This document shows positions 51,601-59,641 of a stretch of 64,000 nucleotides of DNA, one piece after another. The stretch lies in NCBI RefSeq assembly GCF_000473225.1, contig NZ_KI421509.1, forward strand, positions 481,470-545,469. Direction: 5' to 3'. The position numbers and the translations under genes were made by a program. This DNA comes from Sedimentitalea nanhaiensis DSM 24252. Lineage in GTDB: Bacteria; Pseudomonadota; Alphaproteobacteria; Rhodobacterales; Rhodobacteraceae. The notes under the pieces are model-generated. The model worked only from the letters and a program-made list of their open reading frames with translations. It did no database searches and was not told the DNA's origin. How positions within the stretch are numbered: position 1 is the first letter of the stretch; the number at the start of each line of letters is the position of its first letter.

Positions 51601-52128
51601 TCAGTAGTTGTATGTCAGTCCGGTGCGGATTGCTTCGCGCAGCGAGGCCTCTGCCCAGGTGCCTTCGCCGCCACGTGCCTTGATTTCGCGCCACTGGACA
51701 ATCGCCTCGTCCACCCGGCCCTCTTGCACATGGCCCTGCGCCATGTAGGAGCGCGCAAGAATATTGTTTGGATTAAGGGCGATGGCCTGTTCATAGAACA
51801 TCTGAGCCAACTCCAGATTGCCGAGCTTGCGGTGGGTGAAACCCCAATAGGTCAGCACTCGGTCCGATCCCTGATCCGGCATCTCCGCCAACACGCTCTG
51901 TGCGTCCTGATAGCGTCCGGCATAGGCCAGTTCGCGCGCCGCCCCATAGAGCACGTCGCTGTCCAGCGCGGCCCCCTTGGGTTTTACGCATTTCTGCGTG
52001 GCCGCATCCCAGACCTCGACTCCTTTGCAGGACGTGGTCGTTTCCGTCGGCTTTGGTGGGGCGTTATCGTCACTGGCCGCAAAGCCGAGGCTGGGAATAA
52101 GGAGAAGGGCCATAAGGGGCAGACGCAT
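51601..52128 (-). CDS. Exported TPR protein with CxxxxxWDxxxQxCV motif
   Basis: A 175-residue secreted protein (signal MRLPLMALLLIPSLGFAA). A short segment with CKGVEVWDAATQKCV (about residues 34-48) precedes TPR repeats (about 60-150: DVLYGAARELAYAGRYQDAQS, LTYWGFTHRKLGNLELAQMF, ARSYMAQGHVQEGRVDEAIVQW). The Cys-Trp-Asp motif is shared with the small peptide at 52234. A scaffold in the periplasm is likely. Located between fliG and purB on the same strand. Confidence 0.82.
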   Translation of the reverse strand: MRLPLMALLLIPSLGFAASDDNAPPKPTETTTSCKGVEVWDAATQKCVKPKGAALDSDVLYGAARELAYAGRYQDAQSVLAEMPDQGSDRVLTYWGFTHRKLGNLELAQMFYEQAIALNPNNILARSYMAQGHVQEGRVDEAIVQWREIKARGGEGTWAEASLREAIRTGLTYNY

Positions 52129-52233
52129 GAAACGCTCCGATTACATAGCAGGTTATAGGTACTTCAAATGACAAGAAACCGCAGGCAGATCTACGATCAT
52201 GCCCGGTCATTGGAAAAACGGTCAGACGCGCCG

Positions 52234-52392
52234 CTAGCTGTTGGTTTGCGGCACGCAGCTCTGGTTTGTTGAATCCCATGTCGTTCCCGGTGCACAGGAC
52301 TGTGCCTGGTGATCTCGCTCCGAGCACATGGCGAAAGACAGGCTTGGCGCAACAATGAGCGCCAGTGCAACCATACCTGTTCTGAGGGTCAT
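52234..52392 (-). CDS. 52-residue exported peptide with CxxxxxWDxxxQxCV motif
   Basis: A small gene encoding a 52-residue peptide: a Sec signal (MTLRTGMVALALIVAPSLSF, then A) and a mature part with CSERDHQAQSC and CAPGTTWDSTNQSCV. Two short disulfide-capable regions resemble the small chitin-binding-like (CBM14-type) peptides found next to purB in many Rhodobacteraceae. The motif C-x5-W-D-x3-Q-x-C-V matches that of the neighbouring TPR protein. ATG 52392 follows GGAGGACACTC. Too short to be expected by chance with a signal peptide and conserved motif. Confidence 0.82.
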   Translation of the reverse strand: MTLRTGMVALALIVAPSLSFAMCSERDHQAQSCAPGTTWDSTNQSCVPQTNS

Positions 52393-52477
52393 GAGTGTCC
52401 TCCAAGTGTTACATGCAGTTGGTCTTTACGTAGTCATCCTGATCGTAAACGGCAAAGCCGGATTTACAAAACGAAAA

Positions 52478-52513
52478 CGGCCCACAATGGCGTGATGACG
52501 CCGGTGCGGGCCG
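52478..52513 (-). terminator. purB terminator
   Basis: On the minus strand CGGCCC (52508-52513) and GGGCCG (52478-52483) bracket an extended stem (GGCGTCATCACGCC inside) followed by TTTTCGTTTT. It lies 23 bp beyond the purB stop and would end its transcript before the 52-residue peptide gene. Confidence 0.75.
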
Positions 52514-52536
52514 CTGACAGCATCAATATCGACGCG

Positions 52537-53841
52537 TTAGTTTTTGAATACGCGTTTGAAAATCGTGTCGACATGTTTGGTGTGATAGCCCAGATCGAAT
52601 TTCTCTTCGATTTCATCGGCGCTGAGCGCGGCCAGCACATCGGCATCGCCCAGCAGCTCTGTTTTGAAATCCTTGCCTTGTTCCCAGACCTTCATCGCAT
52701 TGCGTTGCACCAGGCTATAGGCGTCTTCGCGGCTGACACCGGCCTGCGTCAGGGCAAGAAGCACGCGCTGGCTCATCACCAGGCCGCGAAATTTGTTCAT
52801 GTTGGCCAGCATGTTGTCCGGATAGACCACGAGCTTGTCGACGACCTGGGTCAGGCGGGACAGGGCGAAATCCAGCGTGATCGTGGTGTCCGGCCCGATG
52901 TTGCGCTCGACCGAGCTGTGGGAAATATCGCGCTCGTGCCAGAGGGCCACGTTTTCCATCGCCGGAATTACGGCCATGCGCACCAGTCGCGCCAACCCGG
53001 TCAGGTTCTCGGTCAGCACGGGGTTGCGTTTGTGGGGCATCGCGCTGCTGCCTTTCTGGCCCTTGGAAAAGAACTCTTCGGCCTCCAGAACCTCTGTGCG
53101 TTGCATGTGGCGGATTTCGGTGGCCACGTTCTCGATGCTGCTGCCGATCACGCCGAGGGTTGCAAAAAAGGCGGCATGGCGGTCGCGCGGGATCACCTGG
53201 GTGCTGATCGGTTCCGGTTCCAGGCCCAACTGGGCGCAGACGTGTTCCTCGACGCGCGGATCGATATTGGCGAAGGTGCCGACGGCTCCGGAAATGGCAC
53301 CGGTGGCAATTTCGGACCGCGCCGCGCGCAGACGGGTCAGGTTGCGATCCATTTCCGCATAGAACCGTGCAAAGGTCAGGCCCATCGTGGTCGGTTCGGC
53401 ATGAATACCGTGGCTGCGACCGATGCGCACCGTATCCTTGTGCTCCAGCGCGCGACGTTTCAGCGCCGCCAGCAGCGCTTCGACATCTGCGATCAGAATG
53501 TCAGCCGCGCGGACCAACTGGACGTTGAAGGTGGTGTCCAGCACGTCGGAACTGGTCATGCCCTGATGCACGAACCTGGCCTCGTCATTGCCGATGATTT
53601 CGGCCAGGTGGGTCAGAAAGGCGATGACGTCATGTTTGGTCACCGCTTCGATTTCGTCGATCCGGGCGACGTCGAATTCCACATCCTTGGCTTTCCACAC
53701 GGCGGCGGCATTTTCGCGAGGGATCACCCCCAGGTCGGCCATGGCATCGCAGGCATGGGCCTCGATTTCGTACCAGATGCGAAATTTGGTTTCGGGGGAC
53801 CAGACGGCGACCATATCGGGACGGGAATAACGCGGGATCAT
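52537..53841 (-). CDS. purB: Adenylosuccinate lyase
   Basis: A 434-residue fumarase/aspartase-superfamily enzyme acting twice in purine synthesis (SAICAR to AICAR, adenylosuccinate to AMP). Conserved blocks: MIPRYSRPDMVAVW at the start, FVHQGMTSSDVLDT, RSHGIHAEPTTMGL and the signature GSSAMPHKRNPV. Open frame continues to 53997, but ATG 53841 gives the normal start. Followed by a terminator hairpin. Confidence 0.95.
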   Translation of the reverse strand: MIPRYSRPDMVAVWSPETKFRIWYEIEAHACDAMADLGVIPRENAAAVWKAKDVEFDVARIDEIEAVTKHDVIAFLTHLAEIIGNDEARFVHQGMTSSDVLDTTFNVQLVRAADILIADVEALLAALKRRALEHKDTVRIGRSHGIHAEPTTMGLTFARFYAEMDRNLTRLRAARSEIATGAISGAVGTFANIDPRVEEHVCAQLGLEPEPISTQVIPRDRHAAFFATLGVIGSSIENVATEIRHMQRTEVLEAEEFFSKGQKGSSAMPHKRNPVLTENLTGLARLVRMAVIPAMENVALWHERDISHSSVERNIGPDTTITLDFALSRLTQVVDKLVVYPDNMLANMNKFRGLVMSQRVLLALTQAGVSREDAYSLVQRNAMKVWEQGKDFKTELLGDADVLAALSADEIEEKFDLGYHTKHVDTIFKRVFKN

Positions 53842-53995
53842 AGGGCGGCACCTTGCTTTGCTTGGGGTACCTGCCTCATAGACCGCGCGCCGCAGCGCGG
53901 CAAGGCTGCACTGATCCCAAGGGGGCAGTGCCAGCATGCGTTGACTGTGCGGTCGCCAGGCAATAGCCGAGATCCGACAACCGACGAGGGGCGGC

Positions 53996-54403
53996 ATGGA
54001 TGGTGCAGCACGGCAATTGCTGGATTTTCAAGGAGCGTGGCATCTGGAGCGTGAGATTACCCATGCCGATGGGACCCGGGCCAGGTTTGTCGCACGGGCG
54101 GTTTGGACCCCGCAGGCACAGGGGCTGGGCTATGTGGAAAACGGGGAACTGAAGGTACAGGGGCATGTACCGATTTCAGCCAGCCAGAATTTTTCTTGGC
54201 GCGCGGACCTGTCAGTGTGGTTTTCCGATGGCCGGTATTTCCACACAGTTCCGGCCCGTGGTGGCCCGACTTCGCATTGGTGCGATCCTGACCAATATGA
54301 TGGGGCATATGATTTTGATTTCTGGCCGGTTTTCACGGTGACCTGGCAGGTGTCCGGCCCGCGCAAATCCTATCGTATGATTAGTACATACCATAGGATC
54401 TGA
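53996..54403 (+). CDS. DUF6314 protein
   Basis: A 135-residue soluble protein of DUF6314 (LLDFQGAWHLEREITHADG at start, FFDW-like SVWFSDGRYFHTVPARGG and HWCDPDQYDGAYDFDFW). The fold is probably a small beta-barrel like heme-free lipocalin-type proteins; function unknown. Divergent from purB and followed by the broken bioY. Confidence 0.82.
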   Translation: MDGAARQLLDFQGAWHLEREITHADGTRARFVARAVWTPQAQGLGYVENGELKVQGHVPISASQNFSWRADLSVWFSDGRYFHTVPARGGPTSHWCDPDQYDGAYDFDFWPVFTVTWQVSGPRKSYRMISTYHRI

Positions 54404-54535
54404 CCGCCGAGGTCTGTGGTCATGCTGCGTTTGTGCCGACCTGCGGCAAGGGTGCAACGCTCAAATTAATCTGCGGCAGCGCAGTATCTACGCCACAAGG
54501 CATTCGACTTTGGCCGCGATACAGGAGATTTGCCG

Positions 54536-54800
54536 ATGACCGCGACCATAGCCAACCCGCTGTGGACACAGGCTATCGGGCTGAATCCGGCAATGCCCTG
54601 CGTCTGAATCAGGCAGTGCTGGGCGGAATCGTCGTTCTGGCGATTACTGCCAAGATCAAAGTGCCGATGAGGCCGGTTCCGGTCGCCATGGGCAGTTTTG
54701 CCGTGTTGTTCATCGGCGCGCGCCTCGGACAGGCGACGATCCTGGGGTACATGCTGATCGGGGCGCTGGGTCTTGACGTCTTCGCGGGCGCGCTCGCCGC
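54536..54800 (+). pseudogene. bioY: bioY fragment, frameshifted and truncated
   Basis: GGAG 9 nt before ATG 54536 opens MTATIANPLWTQAIGLNPAM, typical of BioY (biotin-transport S component), but a TGA at 54605-54607 stops this frame. BioY-like coding resumes in a different frame around 54600 (LNQAVLGGIVVL, KIKVPMRPVPVAMGSFAVLFIGAR, YMLIGALGLDVFAG), a net one-base loss, then ends abruptly near 54800. About two thirds of a normal BioY are missing. The ECF partner genes bioM/bioN are not here. A sequencing error could explain the frameshift but not the truncation. Confidence 0.82.
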
Positions 54801-54934
54801 GCCCCGAACACCCGATTGCCCGTCCGCCTGGTGCCCGTCCCCCGGAGGGGGGGGCACCGACCGCGCGTCCGCCCATCCACCGACTGCCGGGAGGCGGGGG
54901 GGGCGCGCGTCTCCGCTGAACCGCCGGACCTGTT
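54801..54934. other. Abnormally GC-rich segment at the broken bioY end
   Basis: About 130 bp with runs of G and C (CCCCCGGAGGGGGGGG near 54838-54853, GGGGGGG near 54896-54902) and little A/T. No coding similarity or repeat copy is visible in the window. It replaces the 3' end of bioY and ends just before the stop of the OsmC-fusion gene. It might be the scar of an excised element or a poorly assembled stretch. Confidence 0.6.
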
Positions 54935-54937
54935 AAT

Positions 54938-56155
54938 TCAGTCCGAGCGCTGTCGGGTAACCACGCTTGCACCCCGCTCCAGGGTGCGGTGAACCGGACA
55001 TTTGTCGGCAATCTGCATCAAGCGGGCGATTTGTTCGTCGCTCAGATCGCCGCGCAGGTCGATCACACGTTCGAACCGGTCGATGCGATTTGCATCGGTG
55101 GTTTCAGCGTCTTGGGCGTGGAGCTTGCCGTGGCTGACATCGACGCTCACATGCTCCAGCGGCCAATCCTTGCGCCGCGCGAACATGCGGATCGTCATCG
55201 AGGTGCAGGCCCCCAAGCCGGCGGCCATCAGACCATAGGGCGACAGACCGCGGTCGGTGCCGCCAAAGGCAATGGGTTCATCGGCCAGAAGGTGATGTCT
55301 GGGGCCGGACTGGATGTCCTGAAGGAACCCGTCGGGGTCGGCTTCGCTGATGCGGGTGATCCCTTCGGGCGCACCTGGCGGTGGCGCGGGCGGGGACAGA
55401 TCCAGGTAGCGCCCGGCCCAGGTGGCAATGACCTGCGCGACATATTCGGCATCCTTGTCGCGGGTGATCAGGTGGTCGGCATCGTCCAGGGTCACAAAGC
55501 TCTTGGGGTGTTTGGCGGCCTGAAAGATATGCGCGGCATTGTCGATGCCGACGGTGTCATCCAACGGTGCGTGCAGCACCAGCAGGGCGGCTCTCAGCGA
55601 TTTGATCGCCGGGGTCAGGCTGGCGGTGTCGATGTCGTCAAGAAACGCGCGGGTAATGCGGAAAGGGCGCCCGCCCAGCGAGACCTCGGCACTGCCGTGT
55701 TCGTGGATATCGGGCACAGCGTCGGCAAAATTGTGGCTGACATGGGCCGGGTCAAACGGGGCATTGATGGTCACAATGCCTTTCAAGCTTTTGATTTTAT
55801 GTGCAGACTTAAGAATCGCCGCGCCCCCCAGGGAATGACCGATGGCCAGGCTGGGGGCCATGTCCCGATTCTGTAGATAGCGGGCGGCGGCCAGAAGATC
55901 CTGCACATTTGAGGTGAAGCTTGTATTGGAAAATTCGCCCTGGGAATGGCCGAGGCCGGTAAAGTCGAACCGCAATACCGCGATTCCCATGCTCGCCAGC
56001 CGGGCCGCGATACGGCGTGCGGCGGGGATGTCCTTGGAGCAGGTGAAGCAATGCGCAAACAGGGCCGTGGCCAGATGTGGGCCGTTGGGAAGGTCCAGCC
56101 GCGCGGCCAGTTCGCTGCCGTCGTGACCGGCAAATGTGAGACGTTCTGAGGGCAT
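54938..56155 (-). CDS. Alpha/beta hydrolase-OsmC fusion protein
   Basis: A 405-residue bifunctional protein. Residues ~1-250 are an alpha/beta hydrolase with nucleophile elbow AIGHSLGGAAIL and a later LHAPLDDTVG; residues ~265-405 are an OsmC/Ohr-type peroxide reductase domain with catalytic cysteines in GLGACTSMTI and DKCPVHRTL. The fusion is known in proteobacteria and is linked with oxidative stress. ATG 56155 (MPSERLTFAG) follows AAGGA; the open frame to 56389 runs over the repeat element and is not used. The site B repeats are ~133 bp upstream. Confidence 0.87.
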   Translation of the reverse strand: MPSERLTFAGHDGSELAARLDLPNGPHLATALFAHCFTCSKDIPAARRIAARLASMGIAVLRFDFTGLGHSQGEFSNTSFTSNVQDLLAAARYLQNRDMAPSLAIGHSLGGAAILKSAHKIKSLKGIVTINAPFDPAHVSHNFADAVPDIHEHGSAEVSLGGRPFRITRAFLDDIDTASLTPAIKSLRAALLVLHAPLDDTVGIDNAAHIFQAAKHPKSFVTLDDADHLITRDKDAEYVAQVIATWAGRYLDLSPPAPPPGAPEGITRISEADPDGFLQDIQSGPRHHLLADEPIAFGGTDRGLSPYGLMAAGLGACTSMTIRMFARRKDWPLEHVSVDVSHGKLHAQDAETTDANRIDRFERVIDLRGDLSDEQIARLMQIADKCPVHRTLERGASVVTRQRSD

Positions 56156-56287
56156 GGCGCGATCCTTATATTGAGTCGGGCAAAGGTGGAGGCCGCGCTT
56201 GGGATTGCCAAGCCGATGGAGGAGCGGATCACGCAGAGGTGACACCGCAACTGGGCAAAACCGGGCGGTGCCAGGCGTATGGATCGC

Positions 56288-56317
56288 GTACATGCTCGGT
56301 ACATACCCGGTACATAC
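56288..56317 (+). promoter_or_regulatory. Three GTACATAC units at 11-bp spacing (CarH/LitR-like operator), site B
   Basis: GTACATGC at 56288-56295, GTACATAC at 56299-56306 and GTACATAC at 56310-56317 repeat site A in unit sequence, number and 11-bp period. It is between the hydrolase-OsmC fusion (leftward, 133 bp) and a small lipoprotein gene (rightward, 135 bp). In the orientation of site A the likely promoter points right (CAGTAT follows the third unit in both), but leftward use is equally possible. Confidence 0.55.
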
Positions 56318-56451
56318 GCAGTATGGGTTGCGGACGGGGCGAGGATGACCGGGCGTGGCCAAAACACCGCGTTGGGCGCAGATCCGCACCCGGCACTGGT
56401 TTTCCCATTCAGAATCGCCGATGATTTACACAGTCTAACAGGAGATATTTT

Positions 56452-56733
56452 GTGAAAAAACTGGTCTGGCTATTGGGCGGCGCAACCTTGCTTCTGTCCG
56501 CTTGCGACACCTATGAAGGCGGCCTTGCGTCGCCGTCCAACAGCTATCTTGGCGAGGTTCCAGAGGGCGTGGTTGCGATCGCGGCCCCCTATCAGGATCT
56601 GAGTGCGGTGAGTATCGATCCGGCGGATGGCTGTTATGTCTATCGACACGTGGGACCGGTCGAAACGACTTTCCTGCCGTTGCGGTCGGCGGATGGGCGA
56701 CCGATCTGTTCGCGCGCGCCGGAGGCGACCTAG
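56452..56733 (+). CDS. Small exported lipoprotein
   Basis: A 93-residue lipoprotein: signal (GTG start, MKKLVWLLGGATLLLSAC) with lipobox LSAC, Cys at residue 18. The mature part (DTYEGGLASPSNSYLGEVPE, then DGCYVYRHVGPVETTFLPL) is of a type seen in Rhodobacteraceae with two further cysteines (GCYVY and PICSR). Function unknown. GGAG at 56441-56444 lies 7 nt before the GTG. Downstream of the repeat element B and so a candidate regulon member. Confidence 0.8.
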   Translation: MKKLVWLLGGATLLLSACDTYEGGLASPSNSYLGEVPEGVVAIAAPYQDLSAVSIDPADGCYVYRHVGPVETTFLPLRSADGRPICSRAPEAT

Positions 56734-56832
56734 GCCCAAGACCCGCGATCTACGGGCGTTTGGTGCGCGTTGCGCCCCACGGCCTTCGCCAAGCCGGACA
56801 AATACCCGACCCTGGCCAAAACGCACTGTGCG

Positions 56833-57498
56833 CTAGCTGCGCGCAGTGGCGTTGCTCTCGGGGGGATACAGATACGCGGTCGATCCGGTTGCCACCTGAT
56901 CGTAGAGCCCGTTGATATGCACCATGACCATGCGCACACAGCCGGAACTGGCCCGTCCGCCAATAGAGCGCGGGCTGGGCGATCCGTGGATGCGCAGATA
57001 GGTGTCGCGATTGCCGTCGTACAGATAAAAGGCGCGCGACCCGAGCGGGTTGTTGGGACCGGCGTTCATGCCGTCAGCGTGCTGGGCGTAAAGCTGAGGG
57101 TCGCGTTCGATCATTGCGGCGGTCGGGGTCCAGGTTGGCCATTTGGCCTTGCGCCGGATGGTATAGGTGCCGGGTTCATAGAGATTGCCACGCGCAATCG
57201 CGACGCCATAGCGCATCGCGGTGCCATCGTCGCCGATATGATAGAGATATCTGGCTACCGCATCGACGTGAATGTCGCCGGGGCGCAGACCGGAATTGGC
57301 CTCGACCCGTTGCGGCAGAAAGCGCGGATGAAAGCCCCAGGGGTTGGACGTGGCCGGATCGTAATTCGCCGGTGTGATTTGTGCATCCCAACGAGACCAT
57401 TTGGAGCGGTCCGATGTCGGTGCCGCCCAGGCCGTGCCGGCAAGAGGGGCCGAAAACAGGGCGGCGGACGAAAGTACAAAATGGCGTCGGGTCAACAT
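56833..57498 (-). CDS. L,D-transpeptidase (YkuD domain), Tat-like signal
   Basis: A 221-residue exported L,D-transpeptidase that would cross-link peptidoglycan or attach proteins to it. The signal LTRRHFVLSSAALFSAPLAG has a twin-Arg-like start. The YkuD signature is visible as RIHGSPSPRSIGG followed by SSGCVRMV with catalytic His and Cys (about residues 167 and 184). The mature N part (NPWGFHPRFLPQRVEANSG) is common to alphaproteobacterial members. The open frame to 57579 is longer; ATG 57498 precedes the signal. Same strand as dddP. Confidence 0.92.
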   Translation of the reverse strand: MLTRRHFVLSSAALFSAPLAGTAWAAPTSDRSKWSRWDAQITPANYDPATSNPWGFHPRFLPQRVEANSGLRPGDIHVDAVARYLYHIGDDGTAMRYGVAIARGNLYEPGTYTIRRKAKWPTWTPTAAMIERDPQLYAQHADGMNAGPNNPLGSRAFYLYDGNRDTYLRIHGSPSPRSIGGRASSGCVRMVMVHINGLYDQVATGSTAYLYPPESNATARS

Positions 57499-57751
57499 GG
57501 GTTCACGATCCTCGGTTGCGGCGAGTCCACAAAAGGACTGCCTGTGAAAGCATGCGAGATCAAGCAAAGATCCGGTCACATAGCCGTGTTTAAACCCAAA
57601 AGGGTTTTCCGAAGATGAAAATCGGCCCTTCGGGGCGGAAAAGGATCGCTCGGCGCAGAAAGGCGGTCGCTGCCGAGAACCGCGACAACCGGACCAAATC
57701 CGTCCCCGGAGTCTGTTGCGTTCAATTTAATGCGCCGGAATAATGCGCCAA

Positions 57752-59107
57752 TCAACGCAATCCGATCGGGCCACCCATCAGCGCCGCATCGAACGGATAG
57801 GTTGTCAGGTTCTCGAACCCGTCGTCGGTGATCAGGACCTGGTCTTCCAGCTTGATCGAGAAATCGCCGCCGACCTCGCCGACACAGGCCTCGACACAGA
57901 TCGTCATGCCCGGCTCGAGCGCATAGTCAAACGCCCCCGGCACCGCCTTGTCGGGATAGGCGACCATCGGCCATTCATCACACAGCCCGACCCCATGCAT
58001 CAGGCAGCCGTATTTCTGCGCCTGATACTTGTCGTCCAGCCGGTGGGCGTTGGCGGTCAGTTCGGGAATGGTGACGCCGGGTTTGAGCATCTGCATGTTG
58101 GTCATGATGTGGTCATGCGCGTGTTGCATCGCATAGACCATGTCGGGCCGGGGCGGGGCGTCGCCGATCCACCAGCTGCGCGAGATGTCGATGCAGATGC
58201 CATAGCTGCCAATCAGGTCGGTGTCGAAACTGATGATCTCGTTGGGCCGGGTAATGCGGGGACCGCATTCCTGAAACCACGGGTTGGTGCGCGGACCCGA
58301 GGCCAGCAGGCGGGTCTCGATCCATTCGCCACCGCGGCGAATGTTTTCGGCATGCAGCACCGCCCAGATGTCGTCTTCGCAGGTCTTGCCGTCGCCGGAG
58401 TGGGCGCGGGCGAAATCCTCCATGCCGCGGACGGCGGTTTCGCAGGCATGGTTGGCGCAGCGCATGGCAAGGATTTCGTCGGGGCCTTTGACGGCGCGGG
58501 ATTTCTCGGTGACCTCTTCGCCATCCATGATTTCAAAGCCCTGGGCCTGCAGCGCCCTGGCACCGTGCAGCATGATCTTGTCCACCGCCAGACGCCGGTT
58601 GCCGCCACCGTGTTCGGCCACAAGGGTGCGCACCTCATTGGCAAATTCATCGGCAACCGGATCGATCCGATCCCCGGCCGAGAAATAGAACATCGACGCG
58701 CCCGAACGCTGTTCGCGCACCAGAGGGTTGAATTCGCTCAGGAAGGGAGAGTTCTTGTAGTCCCAGATCACCATATATCCATCGGCGCACAGCAGCACGG
58801 CGCGGAACGGATTGTGGGTGTTCCACAGCTGCATGTTGGTGCTGTCCGTGGCATAGCGGATGTTCAGCGGGTCAAACATCAACAGCCCGCCATATTCCCG
58901 GTCGACGATATGGCGGGTCAGCCGTCGCCAGCGATAGTCGCGCATGGCCAGCAAATTCGGGAGGGTCAGCCCGGCCTCGGCCCATTCGGTCAGCGCCAGC
59001 TGTGTCGGCCCGATCTCCATCCGGTCCTGATCGTTGGGTGTGCCATCGGGCAGGGTGTCGCCCCGGGTCGGGTCGATCTTGCGACGGTCGCGGTAATGGG
59101 TGTTCAT
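57752..59107 (-). CDS. dddP: DMSP lyase DddP
   Basis: A 451-residue M24-peptidase-fold enzyme that cleaves dimethylsulfoniopropionate to DMS and acrylate. It starts MNTHYRDRRKIDPTRGDTLP and keeps family blocks IRYATDSTNMQLWNTHNPFR and RLLASGPRTNPWFQECGPR. The six metal ligands known in the Roseobacter enzyme occur at the same numbering: Asp295 and Asp297 (ISFDTD), Asp307, His371, Glu406 and Glu421; Asp377, proposed catalytic base, is in LCDEW. Length equals that of the characterised enzymes. Divergent from DUF3572 and the MttB cluster. Confidence 0.95.
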   Translation of the reverse strand: MNTHYRDRRKIDPTRGDTLPDGTPNDQDRMEIGPTQLALTEWAEAGLTLPNLLAMRDYRWRRLTRHIVDREYGGLLMFDPLNIRYATDSTNMQLWNTHNPFRAVLLCADGYMVIWDYKNSPFLSEFNPLVREQRSGASMFYFSAGDRIDPVADEFANEVRTLVAEHGGGNRRLAVDKIMLHGARALQAQGFEIMDGEEVTEKSRAVKGPDEILAMRCANHACETAVRGMEDFARAHSGDGKTCEDDIWAVLHAENIRRGGEWIETRLLASGPRTNPWFQECGPRITRPNEIISFDTDLIGSYGICIDISRSWWIGDAPPRPDMVYAMQHAHDHIMTNMQMLKPGVTIPELTANAHRLDDKYQAQKYGCLMHGVGLCDEWPMVAYPDKAVPGAFDYALEPGMTICVEACVGEVGGDFSIKLEDQVLITDDGFENLTTYPFDAALMGGPIGLR

Positions 59108-59356
59108 GGCTTGGCCTCCTCGCGGTCATGCTGAGATGGTTGGCGGCAGGGGTCCGTTCCGATTGCGACCCTGAGACGTCGTTTTTTAGGGGCCAGGCCG
59201 ATGGACATGGGACGGCGGGGGCGGTGGATCGCATGGATCGGGGTGCTGGTCACGGTCGCGGTTTGCGGTTATCCACGGCTGCGCCAGGTCGGGGTGAGCC
59301 CGGCATGGTTTCGGCTTTCCGGCCCGCAAGGCCCCCTGCAATTCAAAGATCTGCCC

Positions 59357-59641
59357 ATGCATCTATCCACCGAACACGCTGAAACGCTCGCCCTGAAGGC
59401 TCTGACCTGGCTGGTCGGGCAAGAGGATCTGCTGCCTGTCTTTCTTGGCTCCAGCGGGGCCAGCGAGCGGGATGTGCGGGACCGGGCCGGGGATCCCGAA
59501 TTTCTGGGCTCTGTGCTGGATTTTCTGCTGATGGACGAGGCCTGGGTGATTGCCTTTTGCGACACCTGCGCGGTGCCTTATGCGCAGCCGATGCAGGCGC
59601 GCGCGGCACTGCCGGGGGGCGCGCAGGTGCATTGGACATGA
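59357..59641 (+). CDS. DUF3572 protein
   Basis: A 94-residue DUF3572 protein (MHLSTEHAETLALKALTWLV, then FLGSSGASERDVRDRAGDPE, SVLDFLLMDEAWVIAFCD). The open frame extends upstream to 59201 through 52 codons with a possible helix (WIAWIGVLVTVAVCGY), but family similarity starts at the ATG chosen. Translationally coupled (ATGA) to the HAD phosphatase downstream. Function unknown. Confidence 0.8.
   Translation: MHLSTEHAETLALKALTWLVGQEDLLPVFLGSSGASERDVRDRAGDPEFLGSVLDFLLMDEAWVIAFCDTCAVPYAQPMQARAALPGGAQVHWT

Noticed and set aside
54375-54391. GTATGATTAGTACATAC as another GTACATAC site
   Set aside because: It is inside the DUF6314 coding end, has a single unit, and the neighbouring half is 9 bp away.
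59269-59277. TTATCCACG, close to a DnaA box, as a replication origin signal
   Set aside because: Single copy in a short intergenic region with no cluster of boxes, no AT-rich unwinding region and no dnaA or dnaN nearby.
59201-59356. Longer version of the DUF3572 protein with an N-terminal helix
   Set aside because: The family begins at the ATG at 59357, and I see no ribosome binding site for the upstream ATG; kept only as a note.
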